From Salinicola endophyticus (GTDB taxonomy: Bacteria; Pseudomonadota; Gammaproteobacteria; Pseudomonadales; Halomonadaceae): 32,984 nt of DNA. Shown here one piece after another: positions 1 through 8,614 of the stretch (position 1 is its first letter; every line of letters starts with the position of its first letter). The position numbers and the translations under genes were made by a program. The notes below the pieces were generated by a model, which saw nothing but the letters and a program-made list of their open reading frames with translations, ran no database searches and was not told where the DNA came from. The stretch covers positions 1 through 32,984 of the forward strand of contig NZ_PZJO01000010.1 of assembly GCF_003206575.1 (NCBI RefSeq), written 5' to 3'.

Positions 1-59
1 CCAGCGCTCGCCCCTTTGTCTCCTGAGACCCGCGAGCGTCGGATACCACACCTCCACTT

Positions 60-89
60 CCCCGGCCCGCCCCCGCGCCGGGGCTTTTT
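60..89 (+). terminator. Intrinsic terminator of an upstream gene outside the window
   Basis: A CCCCGGC arm (60-66) pairs with GCCGGGG (77-83) and is followed by a run of five T. It probably ends transcription of a rightward gene whose coding part lies before the window. Bases 1-59 show no gene start or recognisable coding end. Confidence 0.7.
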
Positions 90-198
90 GTGCGTGGGTG
101 GTCAGCTGCCTTGCAGGCACCGATCTTGAGCCTGGGCTAGGCTGTCGACTCTGGAACGCTTAAGTTCTGAGCCAGCGATCATGACGGGAGAGGGCGAT

Positions 199-939
199 AT
201 GCTGGAGCGATTACCCGACGATTTTACTGCCGTGGTGACCGGCGCCGGAGGCGGAATTGGCCAGGCCGTCGTGCGCTGTCTGCTGGAGACGTCGCGGGTG
301 GGGCGTATCGTGGCTGTGTCGCGTCAGTCGCTGGCCTTCGACGATGATCGGGTAGAGGCATTGAAAGCCGATCTCACCCAGGAAGAGGGGCTCGCGCGTC
401 TGGGCGAGCAGCTCGCCGGGGCGCCGCTGCATCTGCTGTTCAACACCCTGGGCATGCTGCACGACGCGACGCGTGACATCGCCCCGGAGAAGCGTCTCGA
501 GGAACTCGATGCCGACAGCCTGGCGACGCTGTTTCACGTCAATGCGATTACCCCGGCGCTGCTACTCAAGGCTGTGCTGGGGTCACTGAAAGGTCAGCAT
601 CCAGCGCTGGTGGCGAGTTTATCTGCGCGGGTCGGTTCGATCGAGGACAACGGCTTCGGCGGCTGGTACGGCTATCGGGCGAGCAAGGCGGCACACAACA
701 TGCTGCTGCGGACGGCAGCCATCGAGCTGGCGCGCTACAACAAGCAGGCAATCGTGCTCTGCCTGCATCCCGGCACGACGGATACCGAGCTCTCCAAGCC
801 GTTCCAGCGGCGTGTCCCCGACGGCAAGCTATTCAGCCCCGCCTATGTCGCCGAGCGCCTGCTGACGGTGATCAGCGAGCGCCGCCCCGAGGAGAGCGGC
901 AGCTTCTGGGATTGGGCGGGCAAGCCAGTGCCGTGGTGA
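199..939 (+). CDS. Short-chain dehydrogenase/reductase (SDR, C-factor-like)
   Basis: This is a 246-aa classical SDR oxidoreductase, predicted to be cytosolic and NAD(P)H dependent. The Rossmann glycine motif TGAGGGIG is at residues 14-21. The catalytic YxxxK is Y159-K163 within YGYRASK, and a Ser-rich stretch (SLSAR) sits just upstream where the catalytic Ser belongs. Spacing and the late YRASKAAHNM motif resemble the CsgA/C-factor-like subgroup. An ATG also exists at 181, but the purine-rich GGGAGAGG lies about 6 bases before the ATG at 199, so I prefer 199. The gene converges on hisC with 8 bp between them. Substrate cannot be told from sequence. Confidence 0.85.
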   Translation: MLERLPDDFTAVVTGAGGGIGQAVVRCLLETSRVGRIVAVSRQSLAFDDDRVEALKADLTQEEGLARLGEQLAGAPLHLLFNTLGMLHDATRDIAPEKRLEELDADSLATLFHVNAITPALLLKAVLGSLKGQHPALVASLSARVGSIEDNGFGGWYGYRASKAAHNMLLRTAAIELARYNKQAIVLCLHPGTTDTELSKPFQRRVPDGKLFSPAYVAERLLTVISERRPEESGSFWDWAGKPVPW

Positions 940-947
940 GCGCGTGC

Positions 948-2000
948 CTAGATCATCGCTTCGAGGGCGGTGATCAGCTCCCGCATCTCTTCATCGGTAC
1001 CGATGGAGATGCGCAGGAAGTCGCTGAGGCCATCGCGATTGAAGTGACGCACCAGGATGCCGCGCTCGCGCAGTCCGGCGAACAGCGTCTCGCCGGCGAA
1101 TTGCGGGTGCCGGGTGAACAGGAAGTTGGTCTGCGAAGGCAGCACCTCGAAGCCGAGTTCGACCAGTGAGCGGCGTGTCTCCTCGCGGGTGTCCATGACC
1201 TGCTGGCAGCAACGCTTAAAGTGCTCACGGTCGTTCAGCGCCGCGATCGCCACTGCGCTGGCGAGCATGTCGACCGGGTAGGAGTTGAACGAGTTCTTCA
1301 CCCGCTCCAGCCCCTCGATCAGTTCCCGCGAGCCGATCGCATAGCCCAGTCGCAACCCTGCCAGGCTGCGTGACTTGGAGAGCGTACCGGTGACCAGCAG
1401 GTTGGGGTGGTCCGCGACCAGCGGTACCGCGCTCTCGCCGCCGAAGTCGACGTAGGCTTCATCGACCAGCACCACGCTGTCCTGAATGCGCGACAGTAGA
1501 CGCGCGATCTCGGCGCGTGGGTGGCCGTGCCCCGTGGGCGCGTTGGGATTGGCGAAGACCACGCCGCCGTTGTCGCCGTCGAAGGCGTCGAGGGCGATCT
1601 CCCAGCGGTCATCCAGTGCCACGGTGCGATAGGCGATGTCGTAGAGCTTGCAGTAGACCGGATAGAAGCTGTAGCTGATCGCCGGCATCAGAAGCGGCCG
1701 GGGTTGGCAGAAGAAGGCCTGGAACGCGAAGGCCAGTACCTCGTCCGAGCCGTTGCCGACGAACACCTGCTCCGGCGCTACACCGTGGGTCTCGGCCAGC
1801 GTCTCGCGCAGCGCGCGGGAGTCAGGATCGGGATAGCGGCGCAGCTGCTCGGTGTCGATATCGCGTAGCACCTGGGCGACCGCGGGTGACGGCGGATAGG
1901 GGTTCTCGTTGGTATTGAGCTTGACCAGTCTCTCACGCGGCTGCTCGCCGGGTACGTAGGGCGTCAGGGCGCGGACGGCAGGACTCCAGAGTTGGCTCAT
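948..2000 (-). CDS. hisC: Histidinol-phosphate aminotransferase
   Basis: The 350-aa PLP enzyme converts imidazole-acetol phosphate plus glutamate to histidinol phosphate, step seven of histidine synthesis. Visible fold-type I aminotransferase landmarks are the N-terminal LNTNENPYPPSP, NPNAPTG (about residues 151-157), the cofactor-binding VDEAYVDF (D180) and the Schiff-base lysine K209 in GTLSKSRSLAGLRLG. Length is normal for HisC. It stands alone here, about 9 kb from the hisBHAF operon, the usual dispersed arrangement in Pseudomonas-like genomes. It could be one of two HisC paralogues; the second, if any, lies outside the window. Confidence 0.93.
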   Translation of the reverse strand: MSQLWSPAVRALTPYVPGEQPRERLVKLNTNENPYPPSPAVAQVLRDIDTEQLRRYPDPDSRALRETLAETHGVAPEQVFVGNGSDEVLAFAFQAFFCQPRPLLMPAISYSFYPVYCKLYDIAYRTVALDDRWEIALDAFDGDNGGVVFANPNAPTGHGHPRAEIARLLSRIQDSVVLVDEAYVDFGGESAVPLVADHPNLLVTGTLSKSRSLAGLRLGYAIGSRELIEGLERVKNSFNSYPVDMLASAVAIAALNDREHFKRCCQQVMDTREETRRSLVELGFEVLPSQTNFLFTRHPQFAGETLFAGLRERGILVRHFNRDGLSDFLRISIGTDEEMRELITALEAMI

Positions 2001-2171
2001 GATCTCTCGCGATGGGGCTGGGCGGTGTCGGGAAACGGTTGGCGATAAAGGATTGGGGACGGTTCCGGGGCCGGGGCGCCCGGCGTGTGCGCGCTCGGCG
2101 CGGTGGTGCCTGTCATAGTGACCGCTGTCGCAGGGCGGCGCAAGTCTGCGGCGGCGACGACGTGAGGGGTT

Positions 2172-2189
2172 GATTAGTCATCTAATGAC
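2172..2189. promoter_or_regulatory. Candidate operator upstream of the ene-reductase gene
   Basis: Two overlapping perfect dyads occur in an AT-rich patch of otherwise GC-rich DNA: ATTAG-TCAT-CTAAT (2173-2186) and GTCAT-CTA-ATGAC (2177-2189). They lie 43-58 bp before the start of the old-yellow-enzyme gene, where a repressor site would be expected. The regulator is not identifiable; NemR, HxlR or MarR family members often control such genes. The rest of the 231-bp hisC-reductase gap shows nothing clear. Confidence 0.35.
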
Positions 2190-2231
2190 CTCATCTTCTC
2201 AGTGAACTCGCATCGAGTGATAAGGATCATC

Positions 2232-3329
2232 ATGCCCTACGAAAAACTGCTCTCTCCGCTTCAGACCGGAGATGTCGAACTCACCAACCGGGTGCTGATG
2301 GCGCCGCTGACGCGCGCTCGCACCCCGGATAGCGTTCCCGGCCGCCTGCAGGCGGAGTACTACGCCCAGCGCGCCGGTGCCGGGCTGATCATCAGCGAGG
2401 CGACCAATATCTCGCCCACGGCGCGCGGTTATGTCTATACCCCGGGCATCTGGACCGATGCCCAGGAGGCGGGCTGGCGCCAGGTGGTCGATGCCGTGCA
2501 TGGTGCGGGCGGCAAGATGGCGCTGCAGCTGTGGCACGTTGGTCGCGTCTCCCACGAGATGGTGCAGCCGGACGGCCAGCAGCCGGTGGCACCGAGTGCG
2601 TTGCGCGCCGAGGGGGCCAACTGCTTCGTCGAGTTCGCGGATGGCAGCTCCGGCCAGCATCCGACCAGTACCCCTCGCGCCCTGGAGACCGACGAGATCC
2701 CCGGGCTCATCGAGGATTATCGGCAAGCCGCCAAGCGCGCCAAGCGTGCTGGTTTCGACATGGTCGAAGTGCATGCGGCCAATGCGTATCTGCTGCAGCA
2801 GTTCCTTGCCACCGGCAGCAACCAGCGTAGCGACCGTTACGGTGGCAATGTGGTCAACCGTGCGCGGCTGCTGCTCGAGGTGGTCGATGCGGTGAGCGCG
2901 GAGCTCGGCGCCGGGCGTGTCGGCGTGCGTCTGTCGCCCTTCATCGAGATATTCGGACTCTCCGACGACGAGCCGGAGGCGATGATGCGCTATCTCTCCG
3001 AAGAGCTGGGCCGGCGGGGCATTGCCTATCTGCATATCAACGAGCCGGACTGGACCGGTGAGGGCCCCCAACTGAGTGATGATTTCCGCCGCGATCTGCG
3101 CGAGCGTTTCAGCGGCACCTTGATCTACTGCGGCCACTACACTGCCGAGCGTGCCGAGGCATTGATCGAGGCGGACCTGGGCGATGCCGCAGCCTATGGG
3201 CGGCCCTATATCGCCAATCCGGATCTGGTCGAGCGCTTCCGGCGCGATGCCACGCTCAACGAGCCCGACCCCAATACCTTCTATGGGGGTGGTGCCGAAG
3301 GCTATACCGACTACCCCACGCTCGACTGA
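2232..3329 (+). CDS. Old-yellow-enzyme family alkene reductase (NemA-like)
   Basis: This 365-aa FMN-dependent, NADPH-using ene-reductase belongs to the OYE/NemA family, which reduces activated C=C bonds in electrophiles and can act on nitroesters or N-ethylmaleimide. The N-terminal VLMAPLTRAR and the active-site HAANAYLL are typical: H181 and N184 bind the substrate carbonyl and Y186 is the proton donor. NQRSDRYGG (197-205) and the C-terminal FYGGGAEGYTDYP also match. The chosen ATG has AAGGAT a few bases upstream; an in-frame GTG at 2202 lacks a good site. The upstream dyad suggests inducible control. The natural substrate is unknown. Confidence 0.92.
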   Translation: MPYEKLLSPLQTGDVELTNRVLMAPLTRARTPDSVPGRLQAEYYAQRAGAGLIISEATNISPTARGYVYTPGIWTDAQEAGWRQVVDAVHGAGGKMALQLWHVGRVSHEMVQPDGQQPVAPSALRAEGANCFVEFADGSSGQHPTSTPRALETDEIPGLIEDYRQAAKRAKRAGFDMVEVHAANAYLLQQFLATGSNQRSDRYGGNVVNRARLLLEVVDAVSAELGAGRVGVRLSPFIEIFGLSDDEPEAMMRYLSEELGRRGIAYLHINEPDWTGEGPQLSDDFRRDLRERFSGTLIYCGHYTAERAEALIEADLGDAAAYGRPYIANPDLVERFRRDATLNEPDPNTFYGGGAEGYTDYPTLD

Positions 3330-3524
3330 TGCGGGGCCGTGTGGCGTCGATGGGATGCCACGCGACGCGCTTGCCGCTATCCTTAGGCGACACGCGCATA
3401 GCGGCTGTGCGGTCGCGGTCATGCTTTAGTACTCGCCGCCTAGCCGCTATGGTGTAGCAACCATGCTGTAGTGATGCGGCCGCCCCTGCGGTCCGCTTGG
3501 CCCAGAAGTGTAAGGAGAACCCCA

Positions 3525-3983
3525 ATGCAGATCAGGACGTTGCTGGCCAGCGCCGCCACGGTAGCCTTGTTGGCAGGTTGCGCCAGCGGTGGCTCGCAGA
3601 CCCAGTCCGGCACGGCCGACACCGGCGCCTCCGCCACCACGACGACCTATGAAGGCACGCTGCCCTGCCGCAGTTGCGACGGTATCGACCTGACCGTCAA
3701 CCTCAGCGGCACTGAGTCGTCGCCGGCGCCGGAGCGCACCTTCACGCTCGAGGCCGACTACATCAACCACCCGCAGAACCCGGGGCCGGAGCAGTACCAA
3801 GGCCAGTGGGACGTGATGACCGGCACCGCCACCGATCCCAAGGCCACGGTCTACGAGCTGACGCCGAGCGGTGAGGGCCAGATCTACTACTTCCAGAAGA
3901 TCGATCCCAACACCCTCGAGCTGATCGACCCTCAGCGCCGTCAGTTCGAAAACGGCCAGATGCTGCGTCTGACCAAGCAGTAA
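3525..3983 (+). CDS. NlpE-like copper-resistance/envelope-stress lipoprotein
   Basis: The 152-aa precursor has a signal peptide with lipobox LLAGC (lipidated C19), so it should be an outer-membrane lipoprotein. After a low-complexity Thr/Ser/Gly linker, the motif GTLPCRSCDG (C48 and C51) matches the CxxC of the NlpE N-terminal domain. In E. coli NlpE, surface and copper stress is signalled through CpxA. Only the N-terminal domain is present, as in many non-enteric relatives. TAAGGAGAA lies 5-6 bases before the ATG. The gene is single and closed by a strong terminator at 4003-4028. Confidence 0.8.
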   Translation: MQIRTLLASAATVALLAGCASGGSQTQSGTADTGASATTTTYEGTLPCRSCDGIDLTVNLSGTESSPAPERTFTLEADYINHPQNPGPEQYQGQWDVMTGTATDPKATVYELTPSGEGQIYYFQKIDPNTLELIDPQRRQFENGQMLRLTKQ

Positions 3984-4002
3984 GCGCCTCGCGCTGATAG
4001 CC

Positions 4003-4028
4003 AAGGCGGCCTGCGGGCCGCCTTTTTT
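4003..4028 (+). terminator. Intrinsic terminator of the NlpE-like gene
   Basis: A 9-bp stem, AAGGCGGCC (4003-4011) with GGCCGCCTT (4016-4024), has a TGCG loop and a run of six T at 4023-4028. It lies 20 bp after the stop codon. Confidence 0.9.
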
Positions 4029-4214
4029 GCGTCCGCTCACCCCGCCGTGCCCAGGCGTCTACACCGTGTGGCCACCTTGTCGGGCTACACCACTTTTGGC
4101 TATCTCATTCAGTGACCCTGTTGGTGACGGGCCCTTGCCTCGGCTCTGCGATCCGGTGTGGCTGTGGCACCATGGGCGTGACGATGTTCATCGCGATGAC
4201 GGAGATTCCCGCGC

Positions 4215-5594
4215 GTGGCCAAAGCGAAAAGCGCCTTTGTCTGCACCGAGTGCGGTGCGGAGTACAGCAAGTGGCAAGGGCAGTGCAACAACTGCCGCGA
4301 ATGGAACACCTTGAGCGAAATCCGGCTGACCAGCGCGCGCCCCGGCGCCGCGGGGGCGTCAGGCGGCGCCGGGCGTGGCGGCTATGCCGGCGCGCTGACC
4401 AAGGAGGTGGTCGATCTCTCCGGAGTCGATCTCACCGAGGTGCCGCGGTTCAGTTCCACTTTCGAAGAGTTCGACCGCGTGCTCGGCGGCGGCCTGGTGC
4501 CCGGCTCGGCGGTGCTGCTCGGGGGCCATCCCGGCGCCGGCAAGTCGACGCTGCTGCTGCAGACCGCCTGCCGCCTGGCTCAGAGCAAGCGGGTGCTCTA
4601 CGTGACCGGCGAGGAGTCGCTGTCGCAGGTGGCGATGCGTGCCCACCGTCTGCAGCTGCCCACCCAAGGGCTCAAGATGCTCGCCGAGACCAGCGTCGAA
4701 ACGCTGCTTGCGGTGGTCGAACGCGAACGCCCCGAGGTGCTGATCATCGATTCCATCCAGACCATGCACCTGGAGGATATCGGCTCGGCGCCGGGCGGCG
4801 TGGCGCAGGTGCGTGAATCCGCAGCGGCGCTGACGCGCTTCGCCAAGCAGAGCAATACCGTACTGCTGCTGGTGGGCCATGTGACCAAGGATGGCACCCT
4901 GGCCGGCCCCAAGGTGCTCGAGCACATGATCGACGCCTCGCTGCTGCTGGAGGGGGGCAGCGACTCGCGCTTCCGTACCCTGCGCGGGCAGAAGAACCGC
5001 TTCGGCGCGGTCAACGAGCTGGGCGTGTTCGCGATGGTCGAGCTGGGCCTCAAGGAGGTCAAGAATCCCAGCGCGATCTTCCTCTCGCGCAGTGAAGAGC
5101 AGGCCTCCGGCAGCCTGGTGATGGTGGTGTGGGAGGGCACCCGGCCGATCCTGGTCGAGGTGCAGGCGCTGCTCGATGAGTCGGCGCTGGGCAATCCGCG
5201 CCGGGTGGCGGTGGGGCTCGACCCTAACCGTCTGGCGATGCTGCTCGCCGTGCTGCACAAGCACGGCGGTCTGTTCACCGGCGATCAGGATGTCTTCCTC
5301 AATGTCGTCGGCGGGGTCAAGGTCCTGGAAACCAGTGCCGATCTGGCGGTGCTGCTGGCGGTGGTCTCCAGCCTGCAGAACCGGCCGCTGCCGCGCGAGC
5401 TGGTGGTGTTCGGTGAGGTCGGGCTCTCCGGTGAGATCCGTCCGGTACCGAGCGGTCAGGAGCGGATCGTCGAGGCCGCCAAGCACGGCTTCACCCGCGC
5501 CATCGTGCCCCGTGGCAATGCCCCGCGGCAGGCGCCTGCCGGCATGCAGGTGGTGGCGGTGGACAAGCTCTCGGAGGCGCTGGAAGCGCTCTGA
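4215..5594 (+). CDS. radA: DNA repair/branch migration protein RadA
   Basis: The 459-aa RadA (Sms) is a RecA-like, DnaB-ring-type ATPase that drives branch migration during recombinational repair. The N-terminal C4 zinc finger uses C10, C13, C24 and C27. The Walker A GGHPGAGKST has K110, the RadA-specific KNRFG motif follows the RecA-like core, and the C-terminal Lon-like domain (from about residue 290) contains the GEVGLSGEIRPV segment. Full family length. Translation appears to begin at GTG 4215 with GGAG 10 bases upstream, since no in-frame ATG fits before the zinc finger. Confidence 0.97.
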   Translation: MAKAKSAFVCTECGAEYSKWQGQCNNCREWNTLSEIRLTSARPGAAGASGGAGRGGYAGALTKEVVDLSGVDLTEVPRFSSTFEEFDRVLGGGLVPGSAVLLGGHPGAGKSTLLLQTACRLAQSKRVLYVTGEESLSQVAMRAHRLQLPTQGLKMLAETSVETLLAVVERERPEVLIIDSIQTMHLEDIGSAPGGVAQVRESAAALTRFAKQSNTVLLLVGHVTKDGTLAGPKVLEHMIDASLLLEGGSDSRFRTLRGQKNRFGAVNELGVFAMVELGLKEVKNPSAIFLSRSEEQASGSLVMVVWEGTRPILVEVQALLDESALGNPRRVAVGLDPNRLAMLLAVLHKHGGLFTGDQDVFLNVVGGVKVLETSADLAVLLAVVSSLQNRPLPRELVVFGEVGLSGEIRPVPSGQERIVEAAKHGFTRAIVPRGNAPRQAPAGMQVVAVDKLSEALEAL

Positions 5595-5703
5595 TGCTGC
5601 TGTCGGCGGTGCTGGCCGCGAGCCCGCGGAGGGCATCGTTCACGACCGCCGTCGGTTACACTGCACCTTGAACAACCATCGGGACCGCGTGAGGAGTGCG
5701 ACC

Positions 5704-6744
5704 ATGAGTGCCATCCGTCTGACCCAGTACAGCCACGGCGCCGGCTGCGGCTGCAAGATCGCGCCCGACGTGCTCGATCGGATTCTCGCCAAGGCGGGGC
5801 CGGGGGCCAGCAGCGACAAGCTGATCGTGGGCAACCAGGGGCGCGAGGACGCGGCGGTCTACGACCTCGGCGATGGCCGCGGACTGATCTCCACCACCGA
5901 CTTCTTCATGCCCATCGTCGATGATCCGTTCGACTTCGGGCGTATCGCCGCGACCAACGCCATCAGCGATGTCTTCGCCATGGGCGGGTCGCCGATCATG
6001 GCCCTGGGCATTCTCGGCTGGCCGCTGGACAAGCTGCCCGGCGAGGTGGCGGGCGATGTCGTGGCCGGCGCCCAGGCCGTCTGCCGGGAGCTGGGGATGG
6101 CGCTGGCCGGTGGCCACTCGATCGACGCCCCCGAGCCGATCTTCGGACTGGCGGTCAACGGTCTGGTCGATCTCGCCCACCTCAAGCTCAACAGCGGCGC
6201 CAAGCCCGGTGACCTGCTCTATCTGACCAAGCCGCTCGGGGTGGGCATGCTGACCACGGCGGAGAAGCAGGGGCTGCTGCAGTCGGGGCATCAGGGCCTG
6301 GCGCGGGAGACGATGCTCGCCGCCAACGCCATCGGCACGTCTCTGGCCCGTATCGAAGGGGTTCACGCCATGACCGACGTCACCGGCTTCGGCCTGGCCG
6401 GGCATCTGAGTGAAGTTTGCGCGGCGAGCGAAGTCGAGGCGCGCATCGACTTCGCCAAGCTGCCGCGTCTGGCCGCGGCCGAGGCGTATCGTCGTCAGGG
6501 CGCGGTGCCCGGCGGCACACGGCGCAACCGCGAGGCGATCGGCGCGGCCCTGGGCGAGATGGACGAGGCGCACTGGCAGTGGCTGTGTGACCCGCAGACT
6601 TCGGGCGGCCTGCTGCTGGCGGTCGACCCGGCCTGGGCCGACGACGTCGAGCGCATCGGGCGCGAGCATCGGCTGGCGCTGGAAGCCTTCGGTGAATGCG
6701 TCACGCCCACGGGTGGCGCCCGGCTGATCGAGGTGCGGGGTTGA
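5704..6744 (+). CDS. selD: Selenide, water dikinase (selenophosphate synthetase)
   Basis: The 346-aa enzyme makes selenophosphate from selenide and ATP. The N-terminal YSHGAGCGCK carries the catalytic residue as cysteine (C15, equivalent to E. coli C17), so no selenocysteine recoding is needed; C17 is the second cysteine. The Gly-rich ATP-binding features and the AIR-synthase-like C-terminal half are intact. The open frame runs far upstream into radA, but the ATG at 5704, preceded by GTGAGGAG, gives the family length. It overlaps mnmH by 4 bp, so donor synthesis and use are translationally coupled. Confidence 0.97.
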   Translation: MSAIRLTQYSHGAGCGCKIAPDVLDRILAKAGPGASSDKLIVGNQGREDAAVYDLGDGRGLISTTDFFMPIVDDPFDFGRIAATNAISDVFAMGGSPIMALGILGWPLDKLPGEVAGDVVAGAQAVCRELGMALAGGHSIDAPEPIFGLAVNGLVDLAHLKLNSGAKPGDLLYLTKPLGVGMLTTAEKQGLLQSGHQGLARETMLAANAIGTSLARIEGVHAMTDVTGFGLAGHLSEVCAASEVEARIDFAKLPRLAAAEAYRRQGAVPGGTRRNREAIGAALGEMDEAHWQWLCDPQTSGGLLLAVDPAWADDVERIGREHRLALEAFGECVTPTGGARLIEVRG

Positions 6745-7823
6745 GCGGCAGCGAATTCGTCGAGGCCGATCTGACCCTGCTCGAGCGGCCGCTGATCGAT
6801 GTCCGCGCGCCGATCGAGTTCGCCGCCGGCGCGCTGCCCGGCGCCATCAACCTGCCGCTGATGGACGACGACGAGCGCCGCGAAGTCGGCATTCGTTACA
6901 AGCTCTCCGGGCAGGAGGCCGCGGTGGCGCTGGGCAACGAACTGGTGACCGGTGATCTGCGCGAGCGGCGGCTGGCCGCCTGGGAGGCGGCCCTCGATGC
7001 GGCGCCCGAGAGCCTCATCTACTGCTTTCGGGGTGGCATGCGCTCCAAGATCAGCCAGCAGTGGCTGCGCCAGCGGGGGCGACCCGTACCGCGCATTCGC
7101 GGAGGCTGGAAAGCGATGCGTAACGCTCTGCTCGGCCTGCTGGAGCAGCAGAGCAGCGGCCCGCTGCTGCTGGTGGCCGGGCTCACCGGATGCGCCAAGA
7201 CCGCGCTGGTGGGGGCGCTCGACAGCGGTATCGACCTCGAAGGGTTGGCGCGCCACAAGGGGTCCGCCTTCGGCCAGCATCCGCGGGTCGGCCCCTCACA
7301 GATCGATTTCGAACATGGCCTGGCGCTCGATCTGTGGCGCCGCCCGCAGGCGCGGGTGGTAGAGGACGAGTCACAGCGTATCGGGCGGCTGGCGATTCCG
7401 GCGACCTTCTGGCAGACGATGAAAGCCGCCCCCTGTGTGCGCGTGGAGATGCCCCTCGACTGGCGCCTGGAGCAGATTCGCAAGGACTATATCGAAGACC
7501 TGAGCGCGCTATACCATCGCGACTACGGGCCGCTGCTGGGCGAGGCGCTGTTCCGCAAGCAGCTCTCCGGTGCGCTCAAGCGCCTCGGCAAGCGTCTCGG
7601 CAGCGAGCGATTGGGGCGCCTGCTCGAGGCCCAGCAGCGTGCCTTCGGCGCCGCCGGCGAGCCCCAGGCCCACGACGCCTGGCTGGCCCCGCTGCTGCAG
7701 GAGTACTACGACCCCATGTATCGCCAGCAGATCGAGAGCCAGCAGCGCCGGACCCTGATCGTCGGTAGCTGGGACGAATGTCTGGAAGCGGCCCGCGCCT
7801 GGAGCGCAGGGCAGCGGGGCTGA
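6741..7823 (+). CDS. mnmH: tRNA 2-selenouridine synthase (SelU/MnmH)
   Basis: The 360-aa protein replaces sulfur with selenium at wobble 2-thiouridine in tRNAs, using selenophosphate from SelD. An N-terminal rhodanese domain has the catalytic C95 in YCFRGGMRS. A P-loop domain follows, with GLTGCAKT at 147-154; the usual Gly before the Walker Lys is Ala here. The start is TTG at 6741 within TTGA, overlapping the selD stop, with GAGGTG upstream; no ATG or GTG fits better. The C-terminal helical region extends to about residue 355. Acts in the cytosol on tRNA. Confidence 0.93.
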   Translation: MSGSEFVEADLTLLERPLIDVRAPIEFAAGALPGAINLPLMDDDERREVGIRYKLSGQEAAVALGNELVTGDLRERRLAAWEAALDAAPESLIYCFRGGMRSKISQQWLRQRGRPVPRIRGGWKAMRNALLGLLEQQSSGPLLLVAGLTGCAKTALVGALDSGIDLEGLARHKGSAFGQHPRVGPSQIDFEHGLALDLWRRPQARVVEDESQRIGRLAIPATFWQTMKAAPCVRVEMPLDWRLEQIRKDYIEDLSALYHRDYGPLLGEALFRKQLSGALKRLGKRLGSERLGRLLEAQQRAFGAAGEPQAHDAWLAPLLQEYYDPMYRQQIESQQRRTLIVGSWDECLEAARAWSAGQRG

Positions 7824-7910
7824 AGTGCGGCCCCGGGATGAGACCGCCGTACTTTTCAGGCCGTGCACACTTTCAGGCAGTGCATATTTGTAGACAGTAC
7901 CCGGGAGCAG

Positions 7911-8555
7911 CTAGTCGAGCCATTGGCTCATGAGACGGTCCAATAGCGCCGCCTGTCGGTCGAAACGTCTGGGATCGGCAAGGAGGTCGTCGCACGCCTC
8001 CAGCGTGGCGTCCTGCGCGCAGAGCGCCTGGGCATCGTTGGCCGTCAGCTCCAGGTGGCACTGCATGGCGACCACGCGGCCGCGATCCCAGACGAAGCCC
8101 TGTACCGGACTGGCGGACGTGCGGCCCAGCGGCAGGGCATCATCGGGCAGGCCGAAGATGTCGCCATGCCATAGCAGCGCGTCGAAGTGCTCGGGGAGGT
8201 CGAGCGGGCTGGCCGGGTCCAGGGTCAGGGTGCGCCAGCCGCGCTCGGGTTCGACCGCCGGCGAGACGATCGAGCCCAGCGCCTCGGCGATCAGGGCGGC
8301 GCCGAAGCCGATACCCAGCACCGGCTTGCCGCTCTTCAGCGCGCGATCCAGCAGCTTGCGCTCGCGCTTGAGCAACTGAGGATCGAGCGGGCCGAGCGCA
8401 TCCAGCAGGATCAGACCGTCGAAGTGGTCCCAGGGGGGCGGCAGTTCGCCCTCGTCGAGCCGGCAGCGGTTGTGGCTATGGCCCATGCCCTGCAGCCAGT
8501 CGGCCAGCCGGCCGGGGGGGAAAAGGGGGCTGTGCTGGAGAAAGTAGATATGCAT
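7911..8555 (-). CDS. Class I glutamine amidotransferase-like protein lacking the nucleophile
   Basis: This 214-aa protein has the class I GATase fold pattern: LILLDALG, the nucleophile-elbow region VLGIGFGAALIAEALG, and a C-terminal QCHLEL with H167 and E169 of the catalytic triad. The nucleophile should be the central residue of GxCxG, but residue 83 is Gly (codon GGC, 8307-8309). One base change from TGC would explain it. The protein is therefore probably not a canonical glutaminase and may be a sensor, chaperone-like or non-catalytic paralogue. The ATG at 8555 gives the expected beta-strand start MHIYFLQH; no strong ribosome site is visible. The frame is otherwise intact. It converges with mnmH. 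Confidence 0.75.
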   Translation of the reverse strand: MHIYFLQHSPLFPPGRLADWLQGMGHSHNRCRLDEGELPPPWDHFDGLILLDALGPLDPQLLKRERKLLDRALKSGKPVLGIGFGAALIAEALGSIVSPAVEPERGWRTLTLDPASPLDLPEHFDALLWHGDIFGLPDDALPLGRTSASPVQGFVWDRGRVVAMQCHLELTANDAQALCAQDATLEACDDLLADPRRFDRQAALLDRLMSQWLD

Positions 8556-8614
8556 GATAAGGTCATGATGCGGGCGCGGCGCGCCCTTCACAAGCGGAAA
8601 AAGATCGATCGATC

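Noticed and set aside
4359..5636. A 425-aa open frame antisense to radA
   Set aside because: RadA has complete family motifs on the plus strand; the reverse product is His/Gln/Arg-rich with no domain.
5704..6744. Selenocysteine codon or SECIS in selD
   Set aside because: The catalytic position is an ordinary Cys and the frame has no internal TGA.
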